A DNA stretch of 58,632 nucleotides from Ramlibacter sp. (GTDB lineage: Bacteria; Pseudomonadota; Gammaproteobacteria; Burkholderiales; Burkholderiaceae_C), in the NCBI GenBank assembly GCA_013815685.1, contig JACDFR010000021.1, positions 1-58,632 of the forward strand, read 5' to 3'. Made by a program: the position numbers and the translations under genes. Each line of letters opens with the position of its first letter. Position 1 is the first letter of the stretch. A model generated the notes under the pieces. That model saw only the letters and a program-made list of their open reading frames with translations, did not search any database and was not told the origin of the DNA. Below, one piece after another: positions 42,225-51,468 of the stretch.

Positions 42225-42437
42225 CCCGGAGCGAAGTGCGAGCGCGCCGCCAGCGCCACCGCCGCAAGGGTTCCTGCCACTTTTCAGGTCTCAATCACAA
42301 AGATCGGAAAGCGCCTGGCGTTCTCCGACGCCGTTATTACCAGCGATGGCCGACCCGTCGCAAAGGCGCGGGCGATGTTTGCCGTGGCCGATGACGAATC
42401 AACCGGGACCAACCCTGGAGAGGGGACTAAACCATGA
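42225..42437 (+). pseudogene. 3' remnant of a PaaI-like hotdog thioesterase gene
   Basis: A 70-codon frame without a usable start follows a stop at 42222-42224. It reads V-S-I-T-K-I-G-K-R-L-A-F-S-D-A, then T-S-D-G-R-P-V-A-K-A-R-A-M-F-A-V, the last two strands of a 4HBT/PaaI hotdog fold. Its TGA overlaps the desaturase ATG as ATGA. Whether ATG 42214 in another frame once led into it through a frameshift is unclear. The intact paralogue at 48458 closes the same operon. Confidence 0.65.
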
Positions 42438-43414
42438 GTTTCGAAAGCGAATTCCAGTCGATCTATACACGTGCAAGTACAGGTCGTGCAAGCGCGCGTC
42501 TGGTTCTGGACGATCCGTTTCTGCACCGCATGCAAAAGCGGCATTTCATCCTGTTTGACGTGCTCCCGGCGATTTTTACCTTGGTCGCCATCGCCTTGTT
42601 GCCTGTCGTGCCCGTGGGCCGCGCCGAACTTGGTGTGTTCTTCATCATGTGGTTGCTGACCGGCCTCGGCATCTCGTCCGGCTATCACCGGCTGTTCGCC
42701 CACAAGTCGTATGTGGTGGCACGTCCACTGCGTGCCGCGCTGGCGATTGCAGGGGCGATGGCGGGGCAAGGGGGAGTGCTGTCCTGGGTCGCGATGCACA
42801 GGCGCCACCACGAGCGAGGCGATCAAGAGGGCGACATGCACTCGCCCAACCTGCACGGCGAGGGCTGGCGCGGCAAGCTTCGGGGATTCCGGCACGCGCA
42901 TCTGACGTGGATGATGGCTCATCCATACCCTAACGTCGTTCACTATGCCCCTGATCTCGTTCGCGATCCGGACATGGTATGGATCCACAAGCACTACAAC
43001 AAGTGGGCCGTCCTGGGCTTCGTCGTACCTGCAGTTGTCTGCGCTGCCGCCAATCAGTCGTGGATGGGCCTGGTCTCGGGCTTCCTGTGGGGCGGGATGG
43101 TCCGCATGTTTGTCCTTGAACAGGGCATCTGGTCGCTGAATTCGCTGTGCCATCTCGTTGGCTCACGCAAGTACGCAACGCGGGACAAAAGCCGCAATAT
43201 CGGTCTGCTGGCGCCGTTCATTTTCGGGGAGTCCTGGCATCACAACCACCATGCCTTCCCGGGGTCGGCATCGTTCGGCCTGGCCTGGTACCGCGTTGAC
43301 CCCGGCTATTGGTTCATCAAGGCGCTCGGTGTTCTGGGTCTGGCGCGAGATATCAAGGTCCCCGACCGGGCGCAATTGCGGTTGAGAGAAGCAGCTACCG
43401 CAGCTGAAACTTAA
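42434..43414 (+). CDS. Membrane fatty acid desaturase (acyl-CoA/acyl-lipid type)
   Basis: A 326-aa membrane desaturase with three histidine boxes: H-R-L-F-A-H (85-90), H-R-R-H-H (122-126) and H-H-N-H-H (269-273). These eight or more His bind the diiron centre. Four hydrophobic segments fit the delta-9 topology. ATG 42434 overlaps the thioesterase remnant, and the acyl carrier protein gene follows after 15 bp. In this operon it probably desaturates an acyl chain on the carrier protein or its product. Confidence 0.9.
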   Translation: MSFESEFQSIYTRASTGRASARLVLDDPFLHRMQKRHFILFDVLPAIFTLVAIALLPVVPVGRAELGVFFIMWLLTGLGISSGYHRLFAHKSYVVARPLRAALAIAGAMAGQGGVLSWVAMHRRHHERGDQEGDMHSPNLHGEGWRGKLRGFRHAHLTWMMAHPYPNVVHYAPDLVRDPDMVWIHKHYNKWAVLGFVVPAVVCAAANQSWMGLVSGFLWGGMVRMFVLEQGIWSLNSLCHLVGSRKYATRDKSRNIGLLAPFIFGESWHHNHHAFPGSASFGLAWYRVDPGYWFIKALGVLGLARDIKVPDRAQLRLREAATAAET

Positions 43415-43429
43415 AGACAAGGACAACTC

Positions 43430-43690
43430 ATGCAGATCGCAAAGACAACGGGTGATATCACGTCTTGGTGCAAGACCTACATCGCAAGTGCGCTGGGTGT
43501 TTCACCCGAAAGCATCGATGCGCAGCAGGACTTTGATGAACTGGGCCTTGATTCCGCGCTCATCACTTCGATGCTCATCGAACTGGAGGAGTGGTTGGAG
43601 CTGGATATTCCTCCGTCGATGTTCTTCTCTCAGCGAACGCTGGAGGCCATGGGGGCGGCGCTGGCTGATCAGGCCGCCAAAGCGGCTTGA
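43430..43690 (+). CDS. Acyl carrier protein
   Basis: An 86-aa carrier protein. The phosphopantetheine attachment Ser is S42 in E-L-G-L-D-S-A, and helix II continues I-T-S-M-L-I-E-L-E-E-W-L. The net charge is strongly acidic, as usual. It stands between the desaturase and the methyltransferase genes, so acyl intermediates are probably tethered to it and loaded by the fatty acyl-AMP ligase downstream. A 4'-phosphopantetheinyl transferase must act from elsewhere. Confidence 0.92.
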   Translation: MQIAKTTGDITSWCKTYIASALGVSPESIDAQQDFDELGLDSALITSMLIELEEWLELDIPPSMFFSQRTLEAMGAALADQAAKAA

Positions 43691-43736
43691 GTTGAATCCG
43701 AGCGACCCGAATGACACACTGAACGCAGGAGGATTC

Positions 43737-44642
43737 GTGGACAAAGTCATCGAGAAGACCAAGGATTATGGGGGCTCTGCCGAGGCTATCCGCTACCACT
43801 ACGACGTAAGCCGCGAGTTCTATGCACTCTGGCTGGATGAGTCGATGACCTACTCCGCCGCGCTCTGGGACGAGCAAAGCATGGACTCCGATTCACTTGC
43901 GCAGGCGCAGCGGCGCAAGCTGCGCTTCCACTTGCAGCAAGCCCGGGCGGAGCGTGCATCCCGGCTGCTGGACGTCGGCTGTGGTTGGGGAGGGCTGATG
44001 CGCGAGGCCGGCGACCTGGCCGGCGTGAAGGAAATTGTCGGCCTCACCCTCAGCGAGGACCAGGCGGCGTTTGTGAGAGGAATGAACGATCCAAAGTTCG
44101 AGATCCGCCTCGAAAACTGGGTCGACCATCGACCCACGCGGCCGTACGACTCGATCGTCTCTATCGGCGCCTTCGAGCACTTTGCAAAGCCGCAGGACAG
44201 CATTGCCGAAAAGATCAAGGTGTACCGGGACTTTTTCTGCTCTTGCCATTCATGGTTGCAGCCCCACGGGCGCATGTCGCTGCAGACGATCGCGTACGGA
44301 AGCATGCGTCGCGAGGAGGCCAGTGAGTTCATCAACACAGAGATATTTCCAGCAGCGGATTTGCCCACCCTGGCAGAGATCGCAAGTGCCGCGGAAGGGG
44401 TAATGGAGATCGCAGCCGTGGCGAACCATCGCTTGCACTACGCAAAAACATTCGAAACCTGGGCGGCGAACCTGAAGAAGAACCGGTCCAAGGCGATCGC
44501 TCTCGTCGGTGAGGAAACGACATCCCGGTACGAGCGTTATCTCAGGCAATCTTCAATCGGCTTTTACATGGGAAAGATAGCGCTGCTCCGGCTGTCATTG
44601 CGCCCGATTCTTGGCAACTGGCGGCAGATGGCAGTTCTTTGA
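43737..44642 (+). CDS. CFA-synthase-like SAM methyltransferase
   Basis: A 301-aa protein of the cyclopropane-fatty-acid synthase family, without the N-terminal domain of E. coli CFA synthase. It has H-Y-D-V-S-x-x-F-Y-x-L-W-L-D, SAM motif L-D-V-G-C-G-W-G-G and the F-E-H segment (I-G-A-F-E-H-F). The family's T-Y-S-C-A-x-W motif reads T-Y-S-A-A-L-W (Ala at residue 41), so the Cys that helps bind bicarbonate is missing; methyl transfer without ring closure is possible. GTG 43737 is the start: AGGAGG sits four bases upstream. Confidence 0.85.
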   Translation: MDKVIEKTKDYGGSAEAIRYHYDVSREFYALWLDESMTYSAALWDEQSMDSDSLAQAQRRKLRFHLQQARAERASRLLDVGCGWGGLMREAGDLAGVKEIVGLTLSEDQAAFVRGMNDPKFEIRLENWVDHRPTRPYDSIVSIGAFEHFAKPQDSIAEKIKVYRDFFCSCHSWLQPHGRMSLQTIAYGSMRREEASEFINTEIFPAADLPTLAEIASAAEGVMEIAAVANHRLHYAKTFETWAANLKKNRSKAIALVGEETTSRYERYLRQSSIGFYMGKIALLRLSLRPILGNWRQMAVL

Positions 44643-44675
44643 GCAAGCGCGGATGCGCATGATGGAGAGGCAGCG

Positions 44676-45929
44676 ATGACCTTTCGGTTCAATCCCACTG
44701 ATCCAGCGTTCATACAAGAGCCTTATTCGACGTACTCGTACATGCGGCGGGAGGCGCCTCATCTGCAGGCGCTCGGTACGCGCATATTTTCCAGATACAC
44801 CGACGTGCTGGCCGCGCTGCGCGAGCGTCAATTGAGCGTGGCCCTGATTCCGCAAACCATCAGCCGTACCGCCACCAAGCTCCGGCTGGAAGGCTTCGAT
44901 CAGGTTACGCGTTTCATCCGCGGTTCCATCGTGTTTACCGACAACCCGGCGCACCTGCGTCTTCGGCGGCTCGTGAACCAGGCTTACACGCCGCGAGCCC
45001 TCGCCGAGTTGAAGTCACTCATCGAGGAGGAGGTTTCCTCATGCCTGCTGCTTTCCGAAGGGGCAGGGGCGTTCGACCTGGTGGAAACGCTGGCGAAGCC
45101 CCTCCCTGTCAGGGTTCTTTGCAGATGGATGAATGTCGACGAAGACAAGCGCGACGAAATCGCCGGCCATATCCATAACGTGCGGCTTCTCCTTGACCCC
45201 GGAATGATGAGTAAACGCGACTACGTCAGGGCAGCGACGTCGCTGGGCCAGCTCACGGAGTCTTTCCTGGATCACGCAGCGCAGCGGCGCGCACATGCAG
45301 GCGGTCTGGTCAATGCCCTGGCTTGCGCGCAATCCGATGGAGATCGTCTAAGCGATGAAGAGGTTGCATTCGCCTGCATCATGTCATTTGTGGCCGGAAC
45401 CGAGACGACGCAGTGTCTGATCGGCAACACCTTTCAGGCCCTCGCGGCGCATCCGTCTCAACAGCGGGCGCTGCAGGCGGACGCGTCGCTTGCCGGACGG
45501 GCGGTGGAAGAAACTCTTCGATACCAGACGCCGCTGCAGTTCTCCAAAAGGGTCGCCGTAGAACCGGCGGAGATCAATGGCCTGCGAATTGCTGCCGGCG
45601 AGCAGATACTGCTTTGTATGGGGGCGGCCAATCGCGATGAAACCGCGTTTACAGAGCCAGATGTATTCGACCTCGCCCGGTCCGGCCCGGGGCATGTCGG
45701 TTTTGGATTCGGCCTCCATGCGTGCCTGGGTGGGCAGCTTGCCAGAATGCAGGCCGAGCAGGTTCTGCTGTCGATGCTCGAGCGGTATGGGTCCTGGTGC
45801 GCCGATCCCGCGGTGACCTGGCAATCCGAGAGCCTGATACTGCGCGGTCCCACGCGGCTGCTCTGTGAGCTTCCCTCCGTGCGATCACGCAGCGCCGGCC
45901 GGCAAACTGCTCGTGCACTCGATGCATAG
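44676..45929 (+). CDS. Cytochrome P450
   Basis: A 417-aa bacterial P450. The heme-binding loop is F-G-F-G-L-H-A-C-L-G-G (Cys at 350), the I-helix oxygen motif A-G-T-E-T-T near 240 and the K-helix E-T-L-R near 283. No membrane anchor is present, so it is soluble and needs separate ferredoxin/reductase partners, which are not in this operon. It may oxidise an ACP-bound acyl chain, as BioI-type P450s do; this is inferred from its neighbours. It overlaps the thioesterase gene by 8 bp. Confidence 0.92.
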   Translation: MTFRFNPTDPAFIQEPYSTYSYMRREAPHLQALGTRIFSRYTDVLAALRERQLSVALIPQTISRTATKLRLEGFDQVTRFIRGSIVFTDNPAHLRLRRLVNQAYTPRALAELKSLIEEEVSSCLLLSEGAGAFDLVETLAKPLPVRVLCRWMNVDEDKRDEIAGHIHNVRLLLDPGMMSKRDYVRAATSLGQLTESFLDHAAQRRAHAGGLVNALACAQSDGDRLSDEEVAFACIMSFVAGTETTQCLIGNTFQALAAHPSQQRALQADASLAGRAVEETLRYQTPLQFSKRVAVEPAEINGLRIAAGEQILLCMGAANRDETAFTEPDVFDLARSGPGHVGFGFGLHACLGGQLARMQAEQVLLSMLERYGSWCADPAVTWQSESLILRGPTRLLCELPSVRSRSAGRQTARALDA

Positions 45930-46713
45930 CTGGATAACACCCCGATCATCGCCAGGCGAGCCGGGCAGCAGCCCGATTCTATATTGCTTTCATCATGCCG
46001 GAGGAAGCGCATCGTCGTTTGGAAGCTGGCGAACAAACTGGCCCGCGAGTTCGGTGATTCGTGCAATCCAGTTGCCGGGACGCCCCGGGTCGGGCGAACT
46101 GCCGCCTGAAGCGGCGACGCTCGATGAGTTGTTGGCTGAGCTCCTGGCGTGCTTTGTGGACCAGTTTCCGCGCCCGCGGCGCTTTGCGTTCTATGGCCAT
46201 AGCCTCGGGGCACTGGTGGCGTTCAAACTGGCCCAGGCGCTGGCTGAAAGGGGCGACCCGACCCCGGCGTTCCTGGCTGTCTCGGGTCGGCGAGGGCCGA
46301 CATCGCCGTTGCGCGGGAAGAAACTGTGGGATCTGGAGCAAGGGCCGCTGCTTGACGCACTGCGGTCGATGGGCGGCATGCCGCCCCTGCTGCTGGAAAG
46401 TCCTAAATGGCGACAGGTGTTTCTGCCTTCCATGCGCGCAGATTTGAGGCTTTCCGACGAGTATCGCCATACCGGCAATGCTCTGATCGACGTTCCGGTC
46501 CTGGCGTTCAGGGGAGCGGGCGACCCGATCGTCCAGCCCGAGGAGCTGGAAGCCTGGCGCAACATCGCGCAAGGCTCATTCGAGCGCCACGAATTTCCCG
46601 GAAATCACTTTTTCTCGGCCGAGGGCACACAAGCGCTGCAGCGTCGCCTGCAAAGCGAAATGGCGCTTCTCTTGCGCGGGAATGCGACACAGCGCGCCGC
46701 GACATGCACATGA
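45922..46713 (+). CDS. Type II thioesterase
   Basis: A 263-aa alpha/beta-hydrolase of the TEII type seen in polyketide and peptide synthesis. It shows F-H-H-A-G-G-S-A near the start, nucleophile S94 in Y-G-H-S-L-G-A, Asp in F-R-G-A-G-D-P and His in F-P-G-N-H-F-F. Such enzymes clear wrong acyl groups from carrier proteins or release products. ATG 45922 is chosen because it overlaps the P450 stop; a longer frame exists. It ends in ATGA with the ligase gene. Confidence 0.9.
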   Translation: MHSWITPRSSPGEPGSSPILYCFHHAGGSASSFGSWRTNWPASSVIRAIQLPGRPGSGELPPEAATLDELLAELLACFVDQFPRPRRFAFYGHSLGALVAFKLAQALAERGDPTPAFLAVSGRRGPTSPLRGKKLWDLEQGPLLDALRSMGGMPPLLLESPKWRQVFLPSMRADLRLSDEYRHTGNALIDVPVLAFRGAGDPIVQPEELEAWRNIAQGSFERHEFPGNHFFSAEGTQALQRRLQSEMALLLRGNATQRAATCT

Positions 46714-48461
46714 AATCGTTGAATTCTCTAGCGCGGCACTGGGCACAATTGCGCGGAACCGCTGATGCATTCATTCTTCTGGGCCCTGACAACGTCGAGA
46801 AAGAGCGGCTTTCCTTTCATGACCTGCATCATGTCAGCGCGCATTTGGCGCAAGAGATGCGATCGCATGTGCCGGCGGGAGCCAGGGTCTTGCTGATGTT
46901 CGAAACCGGACTGGCCTTTGTGCTGGCGTTCTTTGCCTGCCATCGGGCGGGCCTTATTCCCGTGCCCGTGGTACCGATCCGCAAGGGGCGGATGCGCGAC
47001 GCCGCGATATCGGTGGCAATGGATTGCCAACCCGGGCTGTTGGTCGGTCCAGCAGATCAAGTTGCCGCAGCTCGGCAAGCGTTCGCCGGCGAATCGTCTC
47101 TGGCTTCGGCTTCGCTGATGGAGCTTGAGTTCTCTTCGCTGATGCAACGGTATCGCGATGAACCAATCAGGGCATCAGCCATCGGGAAAGATGAGACGGC
47201 GATAGCGTTCCTGCAGTACACGTCAGGGTCTACCGGCGCGCCGAAAGGGGTTCAGGTGAGCCAGGCCAATCTCTTCGCCAACCTCGAGATGCAGCGTTTG
47301 GCGATGAAGAATCCGTGGGGCGCGGTGTACGTGGGGTGGGCGCCCTTGTACCATGACATGGGGCTGATTGCGAACATTCTGGAGCCGTTCTATCTCGGCG
47401 GCCAGTGCATTTTGATGCCACCCGCCCAGATGGCGCAGTCCCCGTGGCTCTGGCTCAAGGCGATCTCGACCTACCGGGCACATACCAGTGGCGGATCCAA
47501 TTTTGCTTATGACCTCTGCATCGCCCGGTCCCGGCGAATTGCCCAGGAAACTCTTGACCTTTCATGCTGGAAGGTGGCGTTCAACAGCGCCGAGCCGGTG
47601 CGGGCCGATACGGTTCAGGAATTTTGCGAGACATTTCGCGGATTCGGATTTAATTCCGAAGCCATGTTTCCGTGTTACGGAATGGCCGAGGCGACTCTCC
47701 TGATAAGCGGCGGCGGCGAGCAGAGGAGGCCGGTAATCACCAAGATAAGCAGGTCCGGCCTGGCGCAGGGTTTGGTCGAAGCGCCACGTGACGCCGAGGA
47801 CGAGAAGTTTCTGGTGGGTTGCGGCTGCGCGCTCACCGGGGAGCGCATTGCCATCGTAGACCCGCAGAACCTGAGCGAGCTGCCGCAGGCCCGCGTGGGC
47901 GAAATATGGGTCAGCGGAGACCACATCCCTGCAGGCTATTGGCAGAACGAATTGGCCTCTGCCGATACATTTCATGCCCACACCGGGGGCCTGACCCGGC
48001 AGCTGAGATATTTGCGGACTGGTGACCTCGGCTTCATGAGGGATGGCGAAATTTACATTACCGGGCGTATCAAGGACGTACTGATCGTGCGCGGCAGGAA
48101 TGTGTATCCACAAGACCTGGAGCGGATTGCCCAGAGAGCCTTCCCCGGGCTCGGCGAGGGCGCCGCCGCTGCGTTTCAGGTAGGACACGAGCGGCTGGCG
48201 CTTGTGGTGGAGGTAGATCGAAGTCTGCGAAACAAATTCGATGGCGCTGCAGCCACCAAAGCTATCCGGGAAGCTGTGATGCATGAATTCGAGCTGTCAC
48301 TGCATGAAATCGGATTCCTTGCTCCCGCGAGCATCCCTTTGACTACCAGCGGAAAGGTCCGCAGGAGCGAAACCATGCGGCGGTTCGAACAAGGACAGCT
48401 TTCATTCCTGCAGGCCATGCAGGCCACCGATCGCAGCAACGCACATATGGAGCCAGTATGA
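46710..48461 (+). CDS. Fatty acyl-AMP ligase (FAAL-type)
   Basis: A 583-aa adenylation enzyme. It has Y-T-S-G-S-T-G-A-P-K-G (P-loop), the A-x-P-L-Y-H-D-M-G-L-I motif typical of FAALs, and Y-G-M-A-E-A-T. Y-L-R-T-G-D-L-G and R-x-x-D-V-L-I-V-R-G-R-N-x-Y-P-Q-D complete the set, and the G-R-N-x-Y-P-x-D sequence is a FAAL mark. It activates a fatty acid as acyl-AMP and loads it on the acyl carrier protein. ATG 46710 overlaps the thioesterase stop; ATG 46704 is also in frame. Confidence 0.93.
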   Translation: MKSLNSLARHWAQLRGTADAFILLGPDNVEKERLSFHDLHHVSAHLAQEMRSHVPAGARVLLMFETGLAFVLAFFACHRAGLIPVPVVPIRKGRMRDAAISVAMDCQPGLLVGPADQVAAARQAFAGESSLASASLMELEFSSLMQRYRDEPIRASAIGKDETAIAFLQYTSGSTGAPKGVQVSQANLFANLEMQRLAMKNPWGAVYVGWAPLYHDMGLIANILEPFYLGGQCILMPPAQMAQSPWLWLKAISTYRAHTSGGSNFAYDLCIARSRRIAQETLDLSCWKVAFNSAEPVRADTVQEFCETFRGFGFNSEAMFPCYGMAEATLLISGGGEQRRPVITKISRSGLAQGLVEAPRDAEDEKFLVGCGCALTGERIAIVDPQNLSELPQARVGEIWVSGDHIPAGYWQNELASADTFHAHTGGLTRQLRYLRTGDLGFMRDGEIYITGRIKDVLIVRGRNVYPQDLERIAQRAFPGLGEGAAAAFQVGHERLALVVEVDRSLRNKFDGAAATKAIREAVMHEFELSLHEIGFLAPASIPLTTSGKVRRSETMRRFEQGQLSFLQAMQATDRSNAHMEPV

Positions 48462-48904
48462 GTAATCCGGCCAGTGGAATCGGCGCCTCTTCGAGTTTCT
48501 CGGGCATGCCTCGTTCGGAACTCGAAGCAATCATCAAAGACACGCCCTTTGCCGTCTTGCTGGGCGCCAGGCTCGAGGCTTACGGTGACGGCCATGCCGC
48601 ACTGTCGGTGGCCTTGAGGCCAGACCTGAAGATGCACCTGGATTTTGCTCACGGCGCCGTGATTGGCTTCCTGGCCGACAGCGCCTGCGCATGGGCGGCC
48701 GCTTCAGTAGTCGGAAATGTCGTGACGGCCGAGTACAAGCTGAATCTTATTGCGCCGGGTGTGGGCGATCAGTTGCGAGCGGAGGGCCGAGTCCTCAAGG
48801 CCGCCGGCCGGAACGTTGTCTGCCAGGCCGAGGTATATGCCTTTCCGGATGGGAAGCCGTCTTTGGTTGCGGTAGCACTTGCAACGATTTCGCGGTTCAA
48901 ATAA
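48458..48904 (+). CDS. PaaI-like hotdog thioesterase
   Basis: A 148-aa hotdog-fold protein of the PaaI/4HBT superfamily. The active-site helix H-G-A-V-I-G-F-L-A-D-S-A follows the strands, and Asp72-containing A-D-S-A provides the expected acid. V-T-A-E-Y-K-L-N-L-I-A-P is the long central strand. It overlaps the FAAL stop by ATGA, so it closes the coupled operon. It may hydrolyse the final acyl thioester. Confidence 0.88.
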   Translation: MSNPASGIGASSSFSGMPRSELEAIIKDTPFAVLLGARLEAYGDGHAALSVALRPDLKMHLDFAHGAVIGFLADSACAWAAASVVGNVVTAEYKLNLIAPGVGDQLRAEGRVLKAAGRNVVCQAEVYAFPDGKPSLVAVALATISRFK

Positions 48905-49022
48905 CGGACCTTGTTGCAGCCGCTAGCAAGTCCGGGGCCCGGTCCGCAGAGGCGGGTCCTAGTGCACAAAGCCAGGAACCCATGTCGTCACGGACTGTGC
49001 CTGCGCCGTTGAGCATGGCGTC

Positions 49023-51449
49023 ATGCCGAACAACCACCAGCGCGCGGGCGGATGGATCACACCGGCCCTGCTGGGCGCCGTGGTGGGGACCGCCGTGCAG
49101 TTGCATCAGCCCGCGCTGTGGGACGGGGCGGCTTACGCGCTCCTAGCCGCTGCCGCTGTCGGCACGCTGTTTTTCGCACGGTCGCCGCGCCACAGGTGGG
49201 TAACGGGGCCGGCTGCCGTCCTGCTGGCCATCGCCGCGGCCGCTTTCGCCGTGGCCGGCCTGCGAGCCTGCGCGTTCGCAGCGCAGGCGCTGGACCCGGC
49301 CATGGAAGGGCGCGATGTGACCGTGGTCGGTATCGTCGCGGCCATGCCCCAGCGCAACGAAACTGGCGTGCGCTTCCGGCTGCGGGTCGAATCGGCGAGC
49401 GTGGGCGGGGCGCCGGTACGCCTGGTGCCCCAGCTCTATCTGGGCTGGTACGGCGGCGCCACCACCGCCGACGGAGGCGGGCGGCTGGAGCTGCAGCGGC
49501 AGGCGCCCGACCTGCGCGCCGGCGAGCGCTGGCAGATGAATGTGCGGCTCAAGGCCCCGCACGGCAACAGCAATCCGCACGGCTTCGACTACGAGCTGTG
49601 GCTGTGGGATCAGGGGCTGCAAGCCACGGGTTATGTTCGCGCCGGGCTCCATGATCCGGCGCCCCGGCGGATCGCCCCCACCGGGCTGCATCCTGTGGAG
49701 CGGGCTCGCCAGGCCGTGCGCGATGCCGTGTTCGAGCAGGTGCCAGAACGCCGCACGGCTGGCCTGCTGGCCGCGCTGATCGTGGGTGACCAGAATGCGA
49801 TCGACCGCGCGGACTGGGACATCTTCCGGGCCACCGGCGTGGCCCATCTCATGAGCATATCGGGCCTGCATGTCACCATGTTCGCCTGGGCCGCCGCGGC
49901 GCTGGTGGGCACGCTTTGGCGTCGCAGCGGGCGCTTGTGCCTGGCCTGGCCGGCCCAGCATGCCGCACTGGTGGGCGGCATGGCGCTGGCCGCGGGCTAT
50001 GCGCTTTTCAGCGGCTGGGGCGTGCCGGCGCAACGCACGGTCTGGATGCTGGCCGCGGTCGGGCTGCTGCGCCTGTCGGGCCGGCACTGGCCCTGGCCGC
50101 AGGTGTGGCTGCTGGCCTGTGCTGTCGTCGTCACGGTCGATCCCTGGTCGTTGCTGCAGCCGGGTTTCTGGCTGAGCTTTGTGGCGGTGGGCGTGCTGTT
50201 CGCCACCGATGCGGGCCCTGGGGCCGCGCAAGCGTCCGGCCATGCCAGGCGCTTTTCCGCGAGCGTGGGTGCGATGTTCCGGGAGCAGTGGGTGGTCACC
50301 CTGGCCCTGACGCCGCTGACCTTGCTTTTCTTTGGCCAGGTCTCCCTCGTCGGCCTGCTGGCCAACGCCCTGGCCATTCCCTGGGTGACGCTGGTGATCA
50401 CACCGGTAGCGATGGCAGGTGTCGCGCTCGCGCCCTTGTGGCAAGTGGCGGCTTGGGCGATCGGGGTGCTGGAGGCCTACCTGCACGCGCTCGCGGCGCT
50501 GCCCTTTGCGACGGTGTCCATGCCTGCTCCGCCATTGTGGGCCGGGGCCGTGGGCGTGTTCGGCGGCCTGCTGCTGGCGATGCGCCTGCCCTGGCAGGTC
50601 CGCCTGCTGGGTCTGCCGTTGCTGGTGCCTGTGCTTTTCTGGCAGGCCCCGCGCCCGGACGCCGGCCAGTTCGAACTGCTCGCGGCCGACGTGGGACAGG
50701 GCAACGCCGTGATCGTGCGCACAGCGGCGCACACACTGGTCTACGACAGCGGCCCGCGCTACAGCCCGGAAAGCGATGCGGGCCATCGCGTGCTGGTGCC
50801 GCTGCTGCGCGCGCTGGACGAGCGGGTGGACACCCTGATGCTCAGCCATCGCGACAGCGACCACACCGGTGGCGCCAGGGCCGTGCTGGCCATGCAGCCA
50901 CAGGCCGTGCTGCTGAGCTCGATCGAGGACGGCCACGAACTGCAGGCTGTGCGGCCTTCGCGGCGTTGCGCTGCCGGGCAGCACTGGCACTGGGACGGGG
51001 TGGATTTCGACGTGTTGCACCCGGCCACCGGCGATTACCAGGGCGCCAACAAGTCCAATGCGATGAGCTGCGTGCTGCGCATCGGCAATGGCACGCACAC
51101 GGTGCTACTGGCCGGCGACATAGAGCAAGCGCAGGAGGCCAAGCTGGTCCAGCAGGGTGCCGACCTGAAAGCCGACCTGCTGCTGGTGCCCCACCACGGC
51201 AGCAAGACCTCGTCGAGCGAGCTTTTCCTTGACGCCGTGCAGCCTTCGCTGGCCCTCGTGCAGAGCGGCTACCGTAACCGTTTCGGCCATCCTGCCACGC
51301 CGGTGCTGGAGCGCTATCACGCCCGGGCGATCGCGGTGGCTGATTCACCGCGCTGTGGCGCGGCGAGATGGCGTTCGGACCAGGCATCGCGGGTCATGTG
51401 CGAGCGCCAGATGGCGCCCCGCTACTGGCATCACCGCATCGCCCCATAA
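49023..51449 (+). CDS. comEC: ComEC/Rec2 DNA-uptake channel protein
   Basis: An 808-aa inner-membrane protein for natural transformation. An N-terminal region with membrane spans and an OB-like domain (about 30-200) is followed by the competence core, with H-L-M-S-I-S-G-L-H-V-T near 280 and multiple transmembrane segments up to about 540. A metallo-beta-lactamase-like domain ends it: A-D-V-G-Q-G-N-A, L-S-H-R-D-S-D-H-T-G-G near 608 and L-V-P-H-H-G-S-K-T-S-S. All expected domains are present and the reading frame is intact. It follows the fatty-acid operon after 118 bp but is probably unrelated in function. Confidence 0.93.
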   Translation: MPNNHQRAGGWITPALLGAVVGTAVQLHQPALWDGAAYALLAAAAVGTLFFARSPRHRWVTGPAAVLLAIAAAAFAVAGLRACAFAAQALDPAMEGRDVTVVGIVAAMPQRNETGVRFRLRVESASVGGAPVRLVPQLYLGWYGGATTADGGGRLELQRQAPDLRAGERWQMNVRLKAPHGNSNPHGFDYELWLWDQGLQATGYVRAGLHDPAPRRIAPTGLHPVERARQAVRDAVFEQVPERRTAGLLAALIVGDQNAIDRADWDIFRATGVAHLMSISGLHVTMFAWAAAALVGTLWRRSGRLCLAWPAQHAALVGGMALAAGYALFSGWGVPAQRTVWMLAAVGLLRLSGRHWPWPQVWLLACAVVVTVDPWSLLQPGFWLSFVAVGVLFATDAGPGAAQASGHARRFSASVGAMFREQWVVTLALTPLTLLFFGQVSLVGLLANALAIPWVTLVITPVAMAGVALAPLWQVAAWAIGVLEAYLHALAALPFATVSMPAPPLWAGAVGVFGGLLLAMRLPWQVRLLGLPLLVPVLFWQAPRPDAGQFELLAADVGQGNAVIVRTAAHTLVYDSGPRYSPESDAGHRVLVPLLRALDERVDTLMLSHRDSDHTGGARAVLAMQPQAVLLSSIEDGHELQAVRPSRRCAAGQHWHWDGVDFDVLHPATGDYQGANKSNAMSCVLRIGNGTHTVLLAGDIEQAQEAKLVQQGADLKADLLLVPHHGSKTSSSELFLDAVQPSLALVQSGYRNRFGHPATPVLERYHARAIAVADSPRCGAARWRSDQASRVMCERQMAPRYWHHRIAP

Positions 51450-51468
51450 CGCCGGGCTCGTGGAACCG

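Noticed and set aside
42214..42558. 114-codon frame in front of the desaturase
   Set aside because: The first part is Pro/Ala/Ser-rich with no fold and it runs into the desaturase gene in another frame; the coding signal here is the thioesterase remnant in a different frame.
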